Positions 26,737-36,108 are shown, counted from the first letter of the stretch. The stretch is 56,239 bases of DNA from Streptomyces soli (GCF_003999195.1 NZ_RJVR01000103.1:1-56239), one strand, 5' to 3'. Made by a program: numbers and translations. The notes: generated from the sequence alone by a model not told the origin.

Positions 26737-26755
26737 GTCGTACGACTACGCGGGA

Positions 26756-28237
26756 TCAGCGCCGCGCGACCAGCGCGTACGGCCCCAGGTCCGCGGCCAG
26801 CTCGTCATGGACCCGCGCCTTGAGCAGCGTGCCCTCGCCGGTGTGCTCCTCGGAGAGCACCTCGCCGTCGGCATGCGCCCGGGCGACCAGTCCGCCGTGC
26901 GTGTACGGGACGAGCGCCTCGATCGTGACAGCCGGGCGCGGCAGTTCCTCGTCGATCAGCTCGAGCAGCTCCTGGATGCCCAGGCCGCTGCGCGCGGAGA
27001 CCGCGATGGCATGCTTCTCGTTGCGCAGCAGGCGCTGCAGTACCAGCGGGTCCGCCGCGTCCGCCTTGTTGACCACCACGATCTCGGGCACGTCCAGCGC
27101 GCCGACATCGCGGAAGACCTCGCGTACGGCGGCGAGCTGCTCCTCCGGCACCGGGTGCGAGCCGTCGACCACATGCAGGATGAGGTCCGCGTCGCCGACC
27201 TCCTCCATCGTCGAGCGGAAGGCCTCGACGAGGTGGTGCGGCAGATGGCGTACGAAGCCGACGGTGTCGGCCAGCGTGTAGAGCCGCCCGCTGGGCGTCT
27301 CGGCCCGGCGCACGGTGGGGTCGAGGGTGGCGAACAGCGAGTTCTCCACCAGGACGCCCGCGCCGGTGAGCCGGTTGAGCAGCGAGGACTTGCCGGCGTT
27401 GGTGTAGCCGGCGATCGCGACCGAGGGCACCTTGTGGCGCTTGCGCTCCTGGCGCTTGAGGTCGCGGCTGGTCTTCATCTCCGCGATCTCCCGGCGCATC
27501 TTCGCCATCTTCTCGCGAATACGACGCCGGTCGGTCTCGATCTTGGTCTCACCGGGACCACGGGTGGCCATACCGCCGCCCGAGGAGCCGGAGCCACCGC
27601 CACCCATCTGCCGGGACAGCGACTGGCCCCAGCCGCGCAGCCTCGGCAGCATGTACTGCATCTGCGCGAGCGAGACCTGCGCCTTGCCCTCACGGCTCTT
27701 GGCGTGCTGGGCGAAGATGTCGAGGATCAGGGCGGTGCGGTCGACCACCTTGACCTTGACGACGTCTTCCAGGTGGATGAGCTGGCCCGGGCTGAGCTCA
27801 CCGTCGCAGACCACGGTGTCGGCGCCGGACTCCAGGACGATCTCCCGGAGCTCCTGCGCCTTGCCGGATCCGATGTACGTGGCCGGGTCGGGCTTGTCGC
27901 GGCGCTGGATCACGCCGTCGAGGACGAGGGCGCCCGCTGTCTCGGCGAGGGCCGCGAGCTCGGCCAGCGAGTTCTCGGCGTCGTCCGCGGTGCCGTCCGT
28001 CCAGACGCCGACCAGGACGACCCGCTCCAGGCGAAGCTGACGGTATTCGACCTCGGTGACGTCTTCGAGCTCGGTGGAAAGTCCCGCGACTCGGCGGAGC
28101 GACGCACGGTCGGAACGGTCAAACTGGTCGCCGTCACGCTCGCCGTCGATCTCGTAGCCCCAGGCGGCGTCCTCTTCCATCAGGGCTTCGGCCCGAAGGC
28201 CACGGGTTTCCGGAGAAGAAGAAGTGGAGGAGGTCAT
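26756..28237 (-). CDS. hflX: Ribosome-associated GTPase HflX
   Basis: A 493-aa GTPase that rescues or splits stalled and heat-damaged 70S ribosomes. The N-terminal HflX domain contains DPATYIGSGKAQELRE and CDGELSPGQLIHLED, followed by a coiled linker with a glycine-rich GGGGSGSSGGG and ATRGPGETKIETDRRRI. The G domain has GYTNAGKSSLLN (G1), LFATLDPTVRR (G2), ADTVGFVRHLP (G3) and VVVNKADAAD (G4). The ATG at 28237 has AAGGAT 4-5 nt upstream. The gene is downstream of the M1 peptidase on the same strand. Confidence 0.97.
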   Translation of the reverse strand: MTSSTSSSPETRGLRAEALMEEDAAWGYEIDGERDGDQFDRSDRASLRRVAGLSTELEDVTEVEYRQLRLERVVLVGVWTDGTADDAENSLAELAALAETAGALVLDGVIQRRDKPDPATYIGSGKAQELREIVLESGADTVVCDGELSPGQLIHLEDVVKVKVVDRTALILDIFAQHAKSREGKAQVSLAQMQYMLPRLRGWGQSLSRQMGGGGSGSSGGGMATRGPGETKIETDRRRIREKMAKMRREIAEMKTSRDLKRQERKRHKVPSVAIAGYTNAGKSSLLNRLTGAGVLVENSLFATLDPTVRRAETPSGRLYTLADTVGFVRHLPHHLVEAFRSTMEEVGDADLILHVVDGSHPVPEEQLAAVREVFRDVGALDVPEIVVVNKADAADPLVLQRLLRNEKHAIAVSARSGLGIQELLELIDEELPRPAVTIEALVPYTHGGLVARAHADGEVLSEEHTGEGTLLKARVHDELAADLGPYALVARR

Positions 28238-28340
28238 TGGATCCTTTGCTCGGTGGCGGGCAGATGTCCTGGGGTTTCCAACACCGGGCGGGCCCGGAGG
28301 ATTCCCCTCGCACGATGGTCGCACGGGCGCTCACCCCGCG

Positions 28341-29822
28341 TCACGCATGTTTTGTGATGCTCACGCCGTGCGGCTTGCTCGTGGCGGGGGCCGTGCCGTC
28401 GCTCTTCCAGTCGGAGTGCCCCGGCATCGGCGGGGTGTCCTTGCCGTACAGCCACGCGTCCAGGAAGCCGGTCAGGTCGCGGCCGCTGATCTGGGAGGCG
28501 AGGGCGATGAAGTCCCTGGTCGAGGCGTTGCCGTCGCGGTGGCGGGTGACCCAGGCGCGCTCCAGGCGCTTGAAGGCGGCGGGGCCGATCTCGGTGCGGA
28601 GTGCGTACAGGGCGAGGGCACCGCTGACGTAGATATTGGGCCGGAAGATGCCGAGCTTGTCGTTCGCGGCGGGGGGCAGGGGGGCGGCGGGCGGGCCGCC
28701 GGCGTCGCGGACCTTGCGGTCGCCGCGGTAGGCGGTGCGGACCAGGTCCTCGAGCTTGAGGCCGTACTTCTCGGCGGCGTACAGCCACTGGTACCAGGTG
28801 GCGTGGCCCTCGTTGAGCCATACGTCGGACCAGGAGGCGGGGGTGACGCTGTCGCCGAACCACTGGTGGGCCAGCTCGTGGACCATGACCGGGGCAGTGT
28901 CGGCCTCGGAGGCGAGCAGCACGTGGCGCTCGAAGAGGGAGAGGGTCTCGGTCTCCAGCTCGAAGCCGGTGGTGGTGTCGACGCTGAGAATGCCGTACGT
29001 CTCGAAGGGGTACGGGCCGACCTGCTTCTCCATCCAGTCGATCTGCCCGGAGGTCAGGGCGAGCCGCTTTTCCAGCTTGTCCTTGTCGTTGTCGGCGGCG
29101 CCGATGACGTCGCGCAGCGGCAGGCCGTGCGGGCCGGTGCGGTGCAGGACGGTGGAGTGGCCGATCGAGACCTGGGCCAGCTCGGTGGCCATGGGGTGGC
29201 TGGTCCGGTACGTCCAGGTGGTGGCGGGCCCCCCGGTCACCTCGGCCTCGCGCAGGCCGTTGGCGACGACGGTGAGGTCCTTGGGGGCGGTGACGTGGAA
29301 GGCGAAGCGCGCCTTGTCGGAGGGGTGGTCGCTGCAGGGGAAGACCCGGTGGGCGGCGTCGGCCTGGTTCGCCATGGCGAGCCCGTCGGGGGTGCGGATC
29401 CAGCCGCCGTCGTCGCCGGCCTTGGGGTCGCTGGTGTGGGTGACGGTGATACGCAGCCGGCTGCCGGCCGGCACGGGCATCCCCGGGGTGATCACCAGCT
29501 CCTCGCGCTCGGTGGAGTACTGGGCGGGGCGGCCGTTGACCTGGACCGAGCGGACCGTGCCGCGGGCGAAGTCGAGGTCGAAGCTGGTGAGGTTGTCCTT
29601 GGCGAGGGCGTCGATGCGGGTGACGGCGTCGAGCGGCTGGTCGTTGCCGTGGTAATCGAAGGTGATGTCGTAGTTGAAGACGTCGTATCCGGCGTTGCCC
29701 AGGTCCGGGTACAGCCGGTCGCCCACCCCTGCGGGGGAGGCGCCACCGGGCAGGGCCGCGGCGGTCAGAACGAGCACCGCGAAGGCGGTGAGTGTACCTC
29801 GACGCGCATAGTGTCCGATCAT
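28341..29822 (-). CDS. Secreted M1-family zinc metallopeptidase
   Basis: A 493-aa protein. An N-terminal signal peptide (hydrophobic 11-27, then small residues near ALPGGASPA) directs export. An N-terminal saddle beta domain leads to the gluzincin core: VMVHELAHQWFGD gives zinc ligands H315 and H319 and base E316, and VWLNEGHATW gives E338. The exopeptidase GxMEN motif is replaced by VDTTTGFELET, which still supplies Glu near 288. It is shorter than PepN-type enzymes and lacks their large C-terminal helical domain. It probably trims peptides outside the cell. Confidence 0.93.
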   Translation of the reverse strand: MIGHYARRGTLTAFAVLVLTAAALPGGASPAGVGDRLYPDLGNAGYDVFNYDITFDYHGNDQPLDAVTRIDALAKDNLTSFDLDFARGTVRSVQVNGRPAQYSTEREELVITPGMPVPAGSRLRITVTHTSDPKAGDDGGWIRTPDGLAMANQADAAHRVFPCSDHPSDKARFAFHVTAPKDLTVVANGLREAEVTGGPATTWTYRTSHPMATELAQVSIGHSTVLHRTGPHGLPLRDVIGAADNDKDKLEKRLALTSGQIDWMEKQVGPYPFETYGILSVDTTTGFELETETLSLFERHVLLASEADTAPVMVHELAHQWFGDSVTPASWSDVWLNEGHATWYQWLYAAEKYGLKLEDLVRTAYRGDRKVRDAGGPPAAPLPPAANDKLGIFRPNIYVSGALALYALRTEIGPAAFKRLERAWVTRHRDGNASTRDFIALASQISGRDLTGFLDAWLYGKDTPPMPGHSDWKSDGTAPATSKPHGVSITKHA

Positions 29823-29943
29823 GCAATACGGCTATCAGCAGGCCGTACGCCTACGCTGGCGGCGCGTCCGCATCCCACCCGAACGGGTGGCAGCCCCTCT
29901 GGCCACCGGCCCGACCCAAGGCCCGGCTGCCCTGGGCAGCGGA

Positions 29944-32076
29944 CTAGGCCCGGACGGCGGCCACCTGCCGCTGCGCCCGGTAGACGTCGTAGACCCCCGG
30001 GACCGCCCGCATGGCCCGCATCAGGGCGGGCAGCGCCTCGGCGTCGGGCAGCTCGACGGTGTAGGTGTGGCGGACGCGGTGCTCCTGCGGTGGCTCGACG
30101 GCCGCGAAGACGATGCCGACGCCCTGGCCTGCGATGACCTCGGTGAGGTCGGCCAGCAGGCGGGGACGGCCGAGTGCCTCGGCGAGCAGGGTCGCGCGGT
30201 AGCCGGAGCCGGCGGTGCCGATGCGCCAGCGCACGGGGACCTGGTCACGGCCGGCACTAGCCATACGGTCGGCGGTCGGGCACTCGCTGCGGTGCACGGC
30301 GACCGTGCCGCCCCGGATGACGAAGCCCGTGACGGCGTCCGGCGGCACCGGGGTGCAGCAGCGGGCCAACCGCACGGCCGCCCCCGGCAGATCGGTCTCG
30401 GCGACGGGGTCGGCGGCGCGGGAGGTGACGGCGGCGGCGGCGCGCACGGCGGGGGCGGCGGGGGCGGCCTCCGCGGCCGAGGCGGGGTGGGCGTCCAGCC
30501 AGCGGGTGATGGCGATTCGGGCGGCGGGGGTGCGGGCGTGCTCCAGCCAGTCCGGCGAGGGGCCGTACACGTCACTGCCCGGGCCCTCGGCGCCCATCAG
30601 CAGCTGCAGGGTGTCGCCGTCGCGCAGCACCGTGCTCAGCGGGGCGAGCCGCCCGTTGACCCGGCTGCCGACGCAGGCATGGGCGGCCTCCCCGTGCAGC
30701 GCGTACGCGGCGTCCACGCAGGTCGCGCCGTCGGTGAGGCCGACGGTGCCGCCGTCGGCGGAGAAGACGGTGATCTCGCGGTCCTGGGCGAGCTCGTCGC
30801 GCAGGGCGCTCCAGAAGGTGTCGGAGTCGGGGGCGTCGCGCTGCCAGTCCAGCAGCCGGGAGAGCCAGCCTGGCTGGGTGGGGTCGACGCGCTCGCCGTC
30901 CGTCGTCACCGGGGCTTCGCCCACCGCGTACGGATTGCCGAGCGCGACGACGCCGGCCTCGGCGACCTTGTGCATCTGCCGTGTACGGACCAGGACTTCG
31001 GCGATCTCGCCCTTGCCGTCGGCGATGGCGGTGTGCAGCGACTGGTAGAGGTTGAACTTGGGGGCCGCGATGAAGTCCTTGAACTCCGCGATGACCGGCG
31101 TGAAGCAGGTGTGCAGCTCGCCCAGCACCGCGTAGCAGTCCGCGTCCTCGCCGACGAGCACCAGGATCCGGCCGAACTGGCAGCTGCCGGGCCGGATCCC
31201 GCCGCGTTTGACCCGCACCCGGTGCACGGAGACGGCATGGCGGGGCCGGACCAGCACCTCGGCCGGGATGCCGGCCTCGCGCAGCACGCCGCGCACATCG
31301 ACAGCGACCGTCTCCAGCGGGTCGGGGAGCGCGGCGTGCGCGATGAGGGACTCGCGGGTCCGGTCGTAGTCCTCGGGGTGCAGGATCGCGAAGACCAGGT
31401 CCTCCAACTCCGTCTTGAGCGCCTGCACGCCCAGCCGTTCGGCGAGCGGGATCAGGACGTCGCGGGTGACCTTGGCGATGCGCGCCTGCTTCTCGGGGCG
31501 CATGACGCCGAGGGTGCGCATGTTGTGCAGCCGGTCGGCGAGCTTGATGGACATGACCCGTACGTCGTTGCCGGTGGCGACCAGCATCTTGCGGAAGGTC
31601 TCCGACTCGGCGGCGGCGCCGTATTCGACCTTCTCCAGCTTGGTGACGCCGTCGACGAGATAGCGGACCTCCCCGCCGAACTCCTCGCCGACCTGGTCGA
31701 GGGTCACTTCCGTGTCCTCGACGGTGTCGTGGAGCAGAGAGGCCGTCAAGGTCGTGGTCTCCGCGCCGAGTTCGGCGAGGATGAGGGTGACGGCGAGCGG
31801 GTGGGTGATGTACGGCTCGCCGCTCTTGCGCATCTGGCCCCGGTGCGAGGACTCCGCCAGGACGTAGGCGCGGCGGAGGATGTCGATGTCGGCGCCGGGA
31901 TGCTGGGCCCGGTGCACCTTGGCGATGTGCTCGATGGCGTCCGGCACCCGGCTGCGGCCGCTGCCCGGCCCGAGGAGTGCGGCCCGGCCCAGTCTGCGCA
32001 GATCGGCCCCGCGGAGCATGAGCCTGCCGCGCCCGCCCCCACTGGACACGGCATCCACTGCGTTGTCTGCGCTCAT
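29944..32076 (-). CDS. RelA/SpoT-family (p)ppGpp protein, degenerate synthetase site
   Basis: A 710-aa RSH protein matching in position the second RSH gene (rshA) of S. coelicolor. The hydrolase domain keeps its metal ligands: H78 (SSHRGQ), THPLAV, the H116-D117 pair in LLHDTVEDTE, and D181 (IKLADRLHNMRTL). The synthetase domain keeps EFKDFIAAPKFNLYQSLHT, but the catalytic Asp of the usual YDLxxIR motif aligns with Q300, its Arg is Leu, and VQIRT reads VLVRT. TGS and ACT domains follow. Hydrolysis of (p)ppGpp is therefore likely, and synthesis is doubtful from sequence, although the S. coelicolor homologue was reported to raise ppGpp. The ATG at 32076 has a strong GGAGGTG. Confidence 0.92.
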   Translation of the reverse strand: MSADNAVDAVSSGGGRGRLMLRGADLRRLGRAALLGPGSGRSRVPDAIEHIAKVHRAQHPGADIDILRRAYVLAESSHRGQMRKSGEPYITHPLAVTLILAELGAETTTLTASLLHDTVEDTEVTLDQVGEEFGGEVRYLVDGVTKLEKVEYGAAAESETFRKMLVATGNDVRVMSIKLADRLHNMRTLGVMRPEKQARIAKVTRDVLIPLAERLGVQALKTELEDLVFAILHPEDYDRTRESLIAHAALPDPLETVAVDVRGVLREAGIPAEVLVRPRHAVSVHRVRVKRGGIRPGSCQFGRILVLVGEDADCYAVLGELHTCFTPVIAEFKDFIAAPKFNLYQSLHTAIADGKGEIAEVLVRTRQMHKVAEAGVVALGNPYAVGEAPVTTDGERVDPTQPGWLSRLLDWQRDAPDSDTFWSALRDELAQDREITVFSADGGTVGLTDGATCVDAAYALHGEAAHACVGSRVNGRLAPLSTVLRDGDTLQLLMGAEGPGSDVYGPSPDWLEHARTPAARIAITRWLDAHPASAAEAAPAAPAVRAAAAVTSRAADPVAETDLPGAAVRLARCCTPVPPDAVTGFVIRGGTVAVHRSECPTADRMASAGRDQVPVRWRIGTAGSGYRATLLAEALGRPRLLADLTEVIAGQGVGIVFAAVEPPQEHRVRHTYTVELPDAEALPALMRAMRAVPGVYDVYRAQRQVAAVRA

Positions 32077-32235
32077 ATCGCACCTCCGGCAGCGTCGACC
32101 GGCGGCGGGAACACATCCGTGCCGGTGCTTGATGCTACCGAGCCCACCACGTGCGGCTGCCGCGCTCTCGCCCAGAGTGATCGTCATCACCCGTTCGAGG
32201 GAACGCGTGCGGTTTGAGTGGCGCGTTTTGCGGGT

Positions 32236-33141
32236 TCAGGTGCTGGGGTCCCCGGCCGGCGTACGGCTCACGCCGAGCCAGGCGGGGTCGATCACGCCCT
32301 CGGCCACGATCACCGCGGGCCCGGTCATCTCCACCGTGCCGTCGACCCGTTCAGTGATCACCACTCGGCCGCCCGGCAGATCCACCGTGTACGTCACCGG
32401 ACGCCCCGTCACCGCCGGGTCCGCGCCGTCCCTGCGGGCGGCCGCCACCATCACGGCGCAGGCGCCGGTGCCGCACGAGCGGGTCTCGCCTGACCCGCGC
32501 TCATGGACCCGCATCGCCACATGGCGCGGGCCGCGTTCGACCACGAACTCCACGTTGACGCCTGCCGGATAGGCCTCCGCCGGGACCGTGGCGGGGGCGG
32601 TGAGGAGGTCACCGGCCTCGGCGAGGTCGGCGACGAAGGCCACGGCGTGCGGATTGCCCATGTTGACGTTCCGGGCGGGCCAGGTGCGGTCGCCGACGCC
32701 GACCGTCACGTCGCCCTGCGGGAGCAGGGCGCTGCCCATGTCGACGGTGATGTCACCGTCTCCGCCCTTGGCGATGTGCACCCGGCGGACCCCGGCCCGG
32801 GTCGCGACCGCGAGGTCCCCGGCCTCGGCGAGCCCGGCGCGCTGCAGATACCGGGCGAAGACCCGTACGCCGTTGCCGCACATCTCGGCGATGCTGCCGT
32901 CGCCGTTGCGGTAGTCCATGAACCACTCGGCCTCGTCGGCCATCGCCGCCGCCTCCGGGTGCGCCGCCGACCGTACGACCCGCAGCATGCCGTCACCGCC
33001 GATCCCGGCGCGCCGGTCGCACAGCCGCGCCACGTCCTCCGGGGACAGCTCGATCCGCCCGTCGGGGTCGGGGACGATCACGAAGTCATTCTCGGTGCCG
33101 TGGCCCTTGAGGAAGGGCAGGCCCTGTGCTGCGGTAGTCAC
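32236..33141 (-). CDS. dapF: Diaminopimelate epimerase
   Basis: A 301-aa PLP-independent epimerase that converts LL- to meso-diaminopimelate for lysine synthesis. The two catalytic cysteines are C88 (EMCGNGVR) and C223 (SCGTGACA). FLKGHGTENDFVIV and NPHAVAFV are further marks. Many Streptomyces use LL-DAP in the wall, so the enzyme serves mainly lysine formation. The start is a GTG at 33141 with a weak Shine-Dalgarno. It lies in the miaA-membrane protein-dapF run. Confidence 0.97.
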   Translation of the reverse strand: MTTAAQGLPFLKGHGTENDFVIVPDPDGRIELSPEDVARLCDRRAGIGGDGMLRVVRSAAHPEAAAMADEAEWFMDYRNGDGSIAEMCGNGVRVFARYLQRAGLAEAGDLAVATRAGVRRVHIAKGGDGDITVDMGSALLPQGDVTVGVGDRTWPARNVNMGNPHAVAFVADLAEAGDLLTAPATVPAEAYPAGVNVEFVVERGPRHVAMRVHERGSGETRSCGTGACAVMVAAARRDGADPAVTGRPVTYTVDLPGGRVVITERVDGTVEMTGPAVIVAEGVIDPAWLGVSRTPAGDPST

Positions 33142-33162
33142 GTATCCGATCGTACGTGGCCG

Positions 33163-33678
33163 CTAGCGGAGCCGGGCGACCCGCCAGAAGGCCAGGACGG
33201 CGAGCAGAACGGTGATCGCGGCGTAGAGCACGACGAAGCGCCAGTCGGGGCGGCTTCCCGAGCCTCGAGCGGGGAGCCCGGGCCAGGCGTAGCCGACGCG
33301 GCGGGCGGCCATGATGCCCCAGCCGGCGGAGCAGCAGCAGAGCAGCAGGCCGAGCATGGCGACGACGGCGCCGCTGTCGCCGAACTCGAAGGCGAGCGGG
33401 AAGGCGAACATCAGGGAGCCGACGGTCGCGAGCGCGATGATCGGCGTGAGCTGCCAGATCCTCAGGCGGCGCTGCGGTCGCAGTTCGCGGAAGGACTCCT
33501 CGCCCTCGACGGCGCCGCCCGATCCGTCCGGCTCCTCGTCGAGAGGGCCGGCGAGAGGGCCGCCAAGCGATCCCTCGAGCGGCTCGTCCAGAGGCCCGTC
33601 GACAACCAGCTCCGGCACATCGGCGGAACTCCCGTGCCCGTGGTCCGGTTGCGGTCTGTCGCGAGGGCCGGCCTCCAT
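33163..33678 (-). CDS. Small membrane protein between miaA and dapF
   Basis: About 171 aa. A long acidic, proline/glycine-rich N-terminal half (about 1-75, with repeated DEPLEGSLGGPL-like segments) is followed by two adjacent hydrophobic segments (IIALATVGSLMFAFPLAFEF; VVAMLGLLLCCCSAGWGIMA) and a third near the C-terminus. No enzymatic motif is visible. A protein at this place between miaA and dapF is common in Streptomyces, with unknown function. GGAGGGCGC fits either the GTG at 33684 or the ATG at 33678. Confidence 0.8.
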   Translation of the reverse strand: MEAGPRDRPQPDHGHGSSADVPELVVDGPLDEPLEGSLGGPLAGPLDEEPDGSGGAVEGEESFRELRPQRRLRIWQLTPIIALATVGSLMFAFPLAFEFGDSGAVVAMLGLLLCCCSAGWGIMAARRVGYAWPGLPARGSGSRPDWRFVVLYAAITVLLAVLAFWRVARLR

Positions 33679-33782
33679 CGCCACGCGCCCTCCAAACGTC
33701 CGACACCGTAGCCCGATGCTCGATGATGGCACGGGCGAGGAGGCGTCAAGTGCCGCTGGAGCGTCCCGATGCCATCACGTGA

Positions 33783-34706
33783 TCAGGCTGTGACCGCGTG
33801 GCCCAGCAACACCAGCGCCTGTTCTGTCAGTTCCGTGCCGCGCGCCGTGAGCCAGTGCACCCGCTGGTCACGGCGGAACCACGAATCCTGACGGCGCGCG
33901 AAGCGCTTGGTGGCGCGTACGGTCTCGGCGCGCGCCTCCGCGTCCGTGCACTCCCCCGCGAGCGCGGCCAGTACCTGTTGGTAACCCAGGGCCCGGGAGG
34001 CCGTCCTGCCGTCCCGCAGACCCGTCTTCTCCAGGGCCTCGACCTCGCCGACGAGCCCGGCGTCCCACATCCGGTCGACACGGAGCGTGATGCGCTCGTC
34101 GAGCTCGGGGCGGGGGACGTCCACGCCGATCTGCACGGTGTCGTACACGGGGTCGTGGCCGGGCAGATTGGCCGTGAAGGGGCGTCCGGTGATCTCGACG
34201 ACCTCCAGGGCGCGGACGATCCGGCGGCCGTTGCTGGGCAGGATCGCGCGGGCCGCCCCGGGGTCCACGGCGGCAAGGCGGGCGTGCAGCGGACCCGTGC
34301 CGTCGGCCGCGAGTTCGGCTTCGAGGCGGGCGCGTACGTCCGGGTCGGTGCCGGGGAACTCCAGGGCGTCGATGGCGGCCCGTACGTACAGGCCCGAGCC
34401 GCCGACCAGGACGGGGATGCGGCCTGCCGCGTGCAGCCGGTCGATCTCGACGCGGGCGAGGCGCTGGTACTCGGCGACGCTGGCCGCCTCGGTGACGTCC
34501 CAGATGTCGAGGAGGTGGTGCGGGACGCCCTGCCGTTCTTCGGTGGTCAGTTTGGCGGTGCCGATGTCCATGCCGCGGTACAGCTGCATGGAGTCGGCAT
34601 TGACCACTTCGCCGTTCAGGGCCTGGGCGAGGGCAACGCCCAGGTCGGACTTGCCGGCCGCGGTGGGACCGACGACGGCGATCACGCGGGGTGCGTCGTT
34701 GTTCAC
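33783..34706 (-). CDS. miaA: tRNA dimethylallyltransferase
   Basis: A 307-aa enzyme that puts a dimethylallyl group on A37 of tRNAs reading UNN codons. The P-loop is VVGPTAAGKSDLGVALA (13-20), followed by VVNADSMQLYRGMDIGTAK and HHLLDIWD, GGSGLYVRA and GRRIVRALEV. The product is the substrate of MiaB, encoded nearby at 36152. In Streptomyces this modification affects reading of UUA by the bldA tRNA, which links the pair to development. The start is a GTG at 34706. Confidence 0.97.
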   Translation of the reverse strand: MNNDAPRVIAVVGPTAAGKSDLGVALAQALNGEVVNADSMQLYRGMDIGTAKLTTEERQGVPHHLLDIWDVTEAASVAEYQRLARVEIDRLHAAGRIPVLVGGSGLYVRAAIDALEFPGTDPDVRARLEAELAADGTGPLHARLAAVDPGAARAILPSNGRRIVRALEVVEITGRPFTANLPGHDPVYDTVQIGVDVPRPELDERITLRVDRMWDAGLVGEVEALEKTGLRDGRTASRALGYQQVLAALAGECTDAEARAETVRATKRFARRQDSWFRRDQRVHWLTARGTELTEQALVLLGHAVTA

Positions 34707-34812
34707 GTGCCCAGTCTCCCAAACCGCGAGGGCGGACTTCCTCGCGTGCAGGTAGGGTCTTGGCTAATATGGGCTGTTTATGACATATTTCCATCGGAAG
34801 GAGCGGTGATCG

Positions 34813-35058
34813 ATGAGACTTAAGAACACCCTCAAGGCGAAGGCCGGCCAGGTGAAAACCAAGGCGGGCGACTTCGCCGTCCAACACGGGGACAAGATCG
34901 AGTCCGGGCTGGAGAAGGCCGCGCGCAAGGTGGACGAGCGGACCAAGGGCAAGTACGCCGGAAAGCTCGGATCCGGCGTCGGCAAGGCGAAGGACGCGCT
35001 GGAGCACCTCAAGGACCAGGGCGAGGGCCCGACCCCCGGCCCGGGGCCAGGCCGCTAG
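34813..35058 (+). CDS. Small MT0933-type antitoxin-family protein, no toxin beside it
   Basis: An 81-aa lysine-rich protein predicted almost wholly helical. It repeats KxKAGxxxxKAGDF and DKIESGLEKAARKVDERTKGKYAGKL, the pattern of the MT0933/Rv0909 antitoxin family, and ends in a Gly-Pro tail. AAGGAG precedes the ATG, and a TAATAT-like -10 lies at about 34765. In mycobacteria such proteins pair with a toxin gene. Here the neighbours are miaA and an unrelated convergent gene, so it may be an orphan or have another role. Confidence 0.8.
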   Translation: MRLKNTLKAKAGQVKTKAGDFAVQHGDKIESGLEKAARKVDERTKGKYAGKLGSGVGKAKDALEHLKDQGEGPTPGPGPGR

Positions 35059-35061
35059 GAC

Positions 35062-35757
35062 TTAGGACCAGGCAGCCACGAAGTACCCCACCCCGTACGG
35101 CGCCTCGTCGTACAGCAGCTCGCCCCCCACATCCGCGCCCTCGGCGGCGCCCGCGAGGACCTGCCAGGGGGCGCGGCCGGACGCCTTGAGCGCGGCGGAC
35201 AGCTCCGCGTCCAGAGCGGCCAGCGCAGCGGTGTCGGCGCCGCCCAGCGCGGCCGCGACGGCGGCGTCGTACGCCTCCGCCCGCTCGTCCAGATACCCGG
35301 GGGCCTTGACCGTACGACAGGCGCTCCCGTCGCCCATCACCAGCAGCGCCACCCGCTCCGCGAGCTCCGCCAGACCCCGGCCGAGGCCGACCATCCGCTC
35401 GGCGGACGCGTCCGCGGGCACGGCCGCCGCGTGCAGCGGTGCGGCGATGGTCGTACGTTCCAGCAGCCACGCCGCGACCGCCAGTGAGGGTGCCAGCGGC
35501 ACCGCGTCCTCGCCCGCGCCGAGCCGCAGGGTGCGGTCCACTCCGTAGGGCCGCAGCGATCCCTCGCCGCCGCCCTCCCATACGTGGCCGCGCTCGCCGG
35601 CGCCGACGACCACCAGCAGGTCGGGCCGGGAGGCCGCCAGCACCCCGATCGCGTCCGCGCAGGCCGTGCGCAGCGGGTCCAGCTCGGGGGCGGCGCCGGC
35701 GGCCACCTCGGGCACCAGCAGCGGTGGGCAGGGGCAGACGGCAGCGGCGACCAGCAT
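35062..35757 (-). CDS. Class III extradiol dioxygenase subunit B-like domain protein
   Basis: A 231-aa protein beginning VAAAVCPCPPLLVPEVAAG, followed by RPDLLVVVGAG and LLVMGDGSACRT, the fold marks of the LigB-like family. The usual paired iron-binding histidines are not evident (CPCPP stands where catechol dioxygenases have a HxPP-type site), so dioxygenase activity is doubtful. A gene of this kind near miaA/miaB is conserved in actinobacteria. It is convergent with the antitoxin-like gene, 3 nt apart. Confidence 0.8.
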   Translation of the reverse strand: MLVAAAVCPCPPLLVPEVAAGAAPELDPLRTACADAIGVLAASRPDLLVVVGAGERGHVWEGGGEGSLRPYGVDRTLRLGAGEDAVPLAPSLAVAAWLLERTTIAAPLHAAAVPADASAERMVGLGRGLAELAERVALLVMGDGSACRTVKAPGYLDERAEAYDAAVAAALGGADTAALAALDAELSAALKASGRAPWQVLAGAAEGADVGGELLYDEAPYGVGYFVAAWS

Positions 35758-35775
35758 GATCGGAACCCTACCGGC

Positions 35776-36108
35776 TCAGGATCCGTCGGGGACGCGGTCC
35801 TGCGGCCCGCGGTAGCGGGCCGCCACGGAGGGATCCTTGCCGTCCCGGACCGTCTCGGCCACGGAGAAGCGGCAGCGGTAGGTCGTGGTCATGCCCTCGT
35901 TGGTCTGCAGGAAGCCGTCCCCCGTGCGGTAGAGCCGGCTGCGCCGGACGCTGAACGGCTTCGCCGGCTTGAACCGCAGCGCGGCGTCCTCCAGCTCGCG
36001 CAGCGCGTCCTCACGGGTGCCGTCGGCGTGCCCGAGCAGCTCGACCTCCCAGTGCTTGTCCTCCCCACTGCCCACGGTCTCCTCGACGAAGAGCCCCCAC
36101 CAAGCCAC
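35776..36108 (-). CDS. Conserved small actinobacterial protein of unknown function
   Basis: A 110-aa soluble protein (MAWWGLFVEETVGSGEDKHWEVELLGHADGT at the start), with a central RFKPAKPFSVRRSRLYR segment that looks like alternating beta strands. I recognise it only as a frequent neighbour of miaB in Streptomyces. GGGGGAG precedes the GTG at 36108 by 3-4 nt. It is 43 nt downstream of miaB and likely co-transcribed. Confidence 0.75.
   Translation of the reverse strand: MAWWGLFVEETVGSGEDKHWEVELLGHADGTREDALRELEDAALRFKPAKPFSVRRSRLYRTGDGFLQTNEGMTTTYRCRFSVAETVRDGKDPSVAARYRGPQDRVPDGS

Noticed and set aside
35062..35757. Active aromatic-ring dioxygenase
   Set aside because: The fold matches the LigB family, but the expected iron-binding histidines are not evident, so I kept only the domain name.
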